A program made the position numbers and the translations under genes. 16,350 nt of DNA from Robiginitomaculum sp. (GTDB lineage Bacteria > Pseudomonadota > Alphaproteobacteria > Caulobacterales > Maricaulaceae). Positions 14,122-16,350 of this stretch are shown in pieces. The first letter of the stretch is position 1. Each line of letters starts with the position of its first letter. The stretch is taken from NCBI GenBank assembly GCA_016765255.1, contig JAESQI010000334.1, positions 1 to 16,350 on the forward strand. Direction: 5' to 3'. A model generated the notes under the pieces. The model worked only from the letters and a program-made list of their open reading frames with translations, was not told where the DNA came from and made no database searches.

Positions 14122-15287
14122 TGTTAACGCTAGATACGCCCGGTGGTTTGGGTTTATCGATGCGAGAAATTATCAAAAAAATCATTGCTTCACCAGTTCC
14201 TGTTATTACATACGTCACCCCTAGTGGTTCTCGCGCAGCTAGCGCGGGTACTTATATCCTTTATGCTAGTCATATTGCCGCCATGGCGCCTGCCACCAAT
14301 CTTGGAGCTGCTACTCCAGTTCAGCTCATTCCCTCAATTAGCTCTGATAAAGACAAGCCTTCAGCGGAAAAAAAGCAGTCTCAACCCCATGATGCGATGG
14401 GCAAAAAAGTGCTGAATGACGCTGTTGCCTATATTCGTGGTTTGGCCAAATTGCGAGGGCGTAATGAACAATGGGCTGAGAAAGCGGTGAGAATAGGAGC
14501 CAGTTTGCCGGCTGAGGAGGCGCTGCAACAAAATGTTATCGACATACTGGCAATTGACCAAGCTGATTTATTTCGACAACTGGATGGTGTAACGGTGAAT
14601 GTATTAGGCAAAGACATGACACTCACGACGACATCGCTGATGGTGAAAAAAATTGTACCTAACTGGCGAAATAAACTTCTAGGGGTCATCAGCAACCCCA
14701 ATGTTGCATATATCTTGATGTTAATTGGTATTTACGGCTTAATTTTCGAGTTTGCTAATCCCGGCGCAATTGTGCCTGGCACAATTGGCTCTATTTGTCT
14801 TTTACTTGCATTATTTGCATTTCAGGTTTTACCGATGAACTATGCAGGCTTGGTGTTAATTTTGCTGGGGATTGGCCTAATGACAGCGGAAGCGTTTCAA
14901 CCGAGTTTCGGCGTATTAGGTCTGGGCGGCGTAGTTGCCTTCGTTTTTGGCTCAATCATTCTAATAGATACCGACATATTGCCGGGTTACGGTATCAATT
15001 TAGGCGTTATTGCCGGCTTTACGGTGTCTTCAGTTATCTTTTTTGTTTTGGCATTTGGTCTAGTTTTTAAAGCTCGGCGTAACCCAGTTGTTTCTGGTCA
15101 AGAAGAAATGATAGGTGCGACATGTGTCGCTTTGGATGCTTTTGAGCAGCAAGGTTGGGTTCGTGTGCATAGTGAGGTGTGGAACGCACGCAGCCACATG
15201 CCGATGAAAAAAGGTGAAAAAGCAACGGTGGTTGCAATTAATGGTCTAATTTTAGATATAGCACCAGAGATTTATAAGGAGGATTAG
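14103..15287 (+). CDS. nfeD: NfeD family membrane serine protease (NfeD1b, ClpP-class), 5' end missing
   Basis: The frame is open from 14094; NfeD similarity is clear from NAEFVLLTLDTPGGL onward and ends at the TAG at 15285-15287. Domains in order: a ClpP-like protease domain with PSGSRAASAGTYILYAS, whose Ser (codon 14241-14243) matches the catalytic Ser of archaeal PH1510, and GKKVLNDAVAYIRGLA, whose second Lys (14406-14408) fits the catalytic Lys. Four or five transmembrane segments follow (about 14700-15070), then a C-terminal OB-fold NfeD domain (IGATCVALDAFEQQGWVRV to the end). The family cleaves the C-terminal region of its partner stomatin/slipin, whose gene follows directly. Missing at the 5' end are the signal peptide and roughly the first strand-helix units. 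A TTG at 14121 could serve as a formal start but has no ribosome site and lies inside the conserved domain, so this is a truncation, not a start. Confidence 0.9.
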   Translation, partial: ANAEFVLLTLDTPGGLGLSMREIIKKIIASPVPVITYVTPSGSRAASAGTYILYASHIAAMAPATNLGAATPVQLIPSISSDKDKPSAEKKQSQPHDAMGKKVLNDAVAYIRGLAKLRGRNEQWAEKAVRIGASLPAEEALQQNVIDILAIDQADLFRQLDGVTVNVLGKDMTLTTTSLMVKKIVPNWRNKLLGVISNPNVAYILMLIGIYGLIFEFANPGAIVPGTIGSICLLLALFAFQVLPMNYAGLVLILLGIGLMTAEAFQPSFGVLGLGGVVAFVFGSIILIDTDILPGYGINLGVIAGFTVSSVIFFVLAFGLVFKARRNPVVSGQEEMIGATCVALDAFEQQGWVRVHSEVWNARSHMPMKKGEKATVVAINGLILDIAPEIYKED

Positions 15288-15289
15288 TG

Positions 15290-15313
15290 ATGAAATTGAA
15301 GAAATTGATGTGA
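15290..15313 (+). CDS. Seven-codon open frame in front of the slipin gene (leader peptide or frameshifted start)
   Basis: An ATG at 15290 with a very strong ribosome site (AAGGAGG, seven bases upstream) opens a frame reading MKLKKLM and then a TGA at 15311-15313. That TGA overlaps the GTG start of the slipin frame as GTGA. Either this is a tiny leader whose translation feeds reinitiation at the GTG, or it is the true slipin start with a base missing: one extra base after the ATG would give MEIEEIDVTLTF in frame with the slipin. Confidence 0.4.
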   Translation: MKLKKLM

Positions 15314-16083
15314 CATTAACTTTTTTGCCCATATTTGGGCTTGTAACGCTTATCTTAATTTTCAGTGCGATAAGAATTTTACGCGAATATGAACGCGGCA
15401 CGGTTTTCTTGTTAGGGCGTTTTTATAAAGTCAAAGGCCCTGGGCTTATCATCATCATCATTCCATTTTTACAACAAATGGTAAGGGTGGACCTTCGCAC
15501 CGTTGTAATGGATGTGCCCACGCAGGATGTTATCTCTAGGGACAACGTGTCGGTAAAAGTAAATGCTGTGGTGTATTTTCGAGTCATTGACCCAGAAAAG
15601 GCCATCATTCAGGTAGAAAATTTCTATAATGCGACCAGCCAATTGGCGCAAACAACCCTGCGTTCAGTTTTAGGCCAACACGAACTCGATGAAATGTTGG
15701 CGGAACGAGAAAAACTCAATATTGATATCCAGACTTTGCTCGATGCGCAAACCGATGCTTGGGGGATAAAGGTAGCGAATGTAGAAATTAAACACGTAGA
15801 CATTGATGAAAGCATGATTCGAGCAATCGCGCAACAAGCTGAAGCGGAACGAGCAAGGCGCGCCAAGGTCATTCATGCGGCAGGTGAATTGCAAGCGTCC
15901 GAAAAGCTACTCGCCGCCGCTAAAGTATTGGCCCAACAGCCACAAGCAATACAATTACGATACTTGCAAACGTTGACTGAAATAGCCGGTGAGAAGTCCT
16001 CTACGATTGTGTTCCCCGTGCCATTTGATTTTCTCAACGTATTGACTCGACCAAAGAATGATGCGAATGGTGAAAGCAAATAA
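15310..16083 (+). CDS. Slipin / stomatin-like SPFH-domain membrane protein
   Basis: This encodes 257 residues as read from the GTG at 15310. A single N-terminal hydrophobic segment (about 1-20) anchors it in the inner membrane. The SPFH domain follows, with REYERGTVFLLGRF, KGPGLIIIIIPFLQQMVRVDLRTVVMD split around a hydrophobic hairpin, PTQDVISRDNVSVKVNAVVYFRV, and LRSVLGQHELDEMLAEREKLN. An Ala/Glu/Arg-rich coiled coil (AIAQQAEAERARRAKVIHAAGE) and a hydrophobic C-terminal tail, the region cleaved by NfeD in the archaeal pair, complete it. Slipins form large ring oligomers in membrane microdomains. It follows nfeD by only 22 bases, the usual operon arrangement. The start is uncertain: the GTG has no good ribosome site, whereas a strong one serves an out-of-frame ATG at 15290. 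Confidence 0.92.
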   Translation: MTLTFLPIFGLVTLILIFSAIRILREYERGTVFLLGRFYKVKGPGLIIIIIPFLQQMVRVDLRTVVMDVPTQDVISRDNVSVKVNAVVYFRVIDPEKAIIQVENFYNATSQLAQTTLRSVLGQHELDEMLAEREKLNIDIQTLLDAQTDAWGIKVANVEIKHVDIDESMIRAIAQQAEAERARRAKVIHAAGELQASEKLLAAAKVLAQQPQAIQLRYLQTLTEIAGEKSSTIVFPVPFDFLNVLTRPKNDANGESK

Positions 16084-16175
16084 GCTTGTTGCTGATAGGT
16101 TTGGGTGCTGTTTGTACAACGAACTTAAGCGTCATTTTTTGTTAAGCGTAAGGGCTGTGTTTAGACGAGGTTAAC

Positions 16176-16350
16176 GTGGAAGAAAGTCAAACAATCACCG
16201 TGTACTACGACCAATCGTGCCCGAGTTGCGTCGAAGACAGGGTGACGTTTGAACGGCTGGCGGGCAAAAGAGCGTCACTATTCATCTGGTTTGATATTAC
16301 AGATCAAGACGCAGTGTTGCGGAAACTAGGTATTGAGCCGATCAAAGCAC
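16176..16350 (+). CDS. DCC-family thiol-disulfide oxidoreductase (DUF393), 3' end missing
   Basis: A GTG at 16176 with GAGG five bases upstream opens a frame that runs off the right edge after 58 codons. The start ITVYYDQSCPSCVEDR has the thioredoxin-like first strand and the D-x-x-CPxC signature of the DCC family, named after its Asp-Cys-Cys motif (here Asp followed by the CPSC redox pair). FIWFDITDQDAVLRKLGI is the second conserved part. Family members are small proteins presumed to act on thiols; precise roles are mostly unknown. It lies 92 bases after the slipin gene on the same strand. No terminator is evident between them, so cotranscription is possible. Confidence 0.82.
   Translation, partial: MEESQTITVYYDQSCPSCVEDRVTFERLAGKRASLFIWFDITDQDAVLRKLGIEPIKA

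Noticed and set aside
16125..16149. Eight-base direct repeat TTAAGCGT (16125-16132 and 16142-16149) downstream of the slipin gene
   Set aside because: It is too short and has only two copies; no insertion element or integration-site context is seen.

Overview
The left 14.1 kb reads as one bacterial chromosomal segment, most likely alphaproteobacterial. The reasons are the RpoB/RpoC/ribosomal protein sequences, an hsp20 gene with a sigma-32-type promoter and a ROSE-like leader, and moderate GC (about 45-48% in the lines I counted). The core is the classic minus-strand cluster nusG-rplK-rplA-rplJ-rplL-rpoB-rpoC (14100 down to 3030), encoding the L11/L1/L10/L12 ribosomal stalk region and the two largest RNA polymerase subunits. 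Tight spacing and good Shine-Dalgarno sequences support the chosen starts. A bidirectional intrinsic terminator (2981-3010) closes the cluster.

Left of it lie a plus-strand small heat-shock protein gene (hsp20) and three minus-strand accessory genes: an exported lipoprotein with a methyltransferase fold, an SCP2 sterol-carrier-like protein, and an alpha/beta hydrolase that runs off the left edge. The two last-named may form a small operon.

At about 14.10 kb the window changes abruptly. The 3' end of nusG (minus strand) stops within its C-terminal KOW domain and is joined head-to-head to a 5'-truncated nfeD (plus strand). This is followed by a slipin/stomatin (SPFH) gene and the start of a DCC-family thiol-disulfide oxidoreductase gene. 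NfeD (membrane serine protease) and slipin are a well-known partner pair. The right arm has a gammaproteobacterial flavour to my eye, but I cannot prove a different source. The junction looks like a chimera (assembly, cloning or amplification) or a real rearrangement breakpoint.

The sequence carries other anomalies that look like consensus errors or striking mutations: a one-base frameshift near the end of rplJ, a Gly in place of the third catalytic Mg-binding Asp of RpoC (NADFDGD read as NADFDGG), and a displaced start for the slipin gene. The most interesting intact signal is a perfect 32-bp palindrome between rplA and rplJ that contains an exact 16-bp parS centromere sequence. I found no CRISPR array, tRNA, rRNA, insertion sequence or defence cassette.
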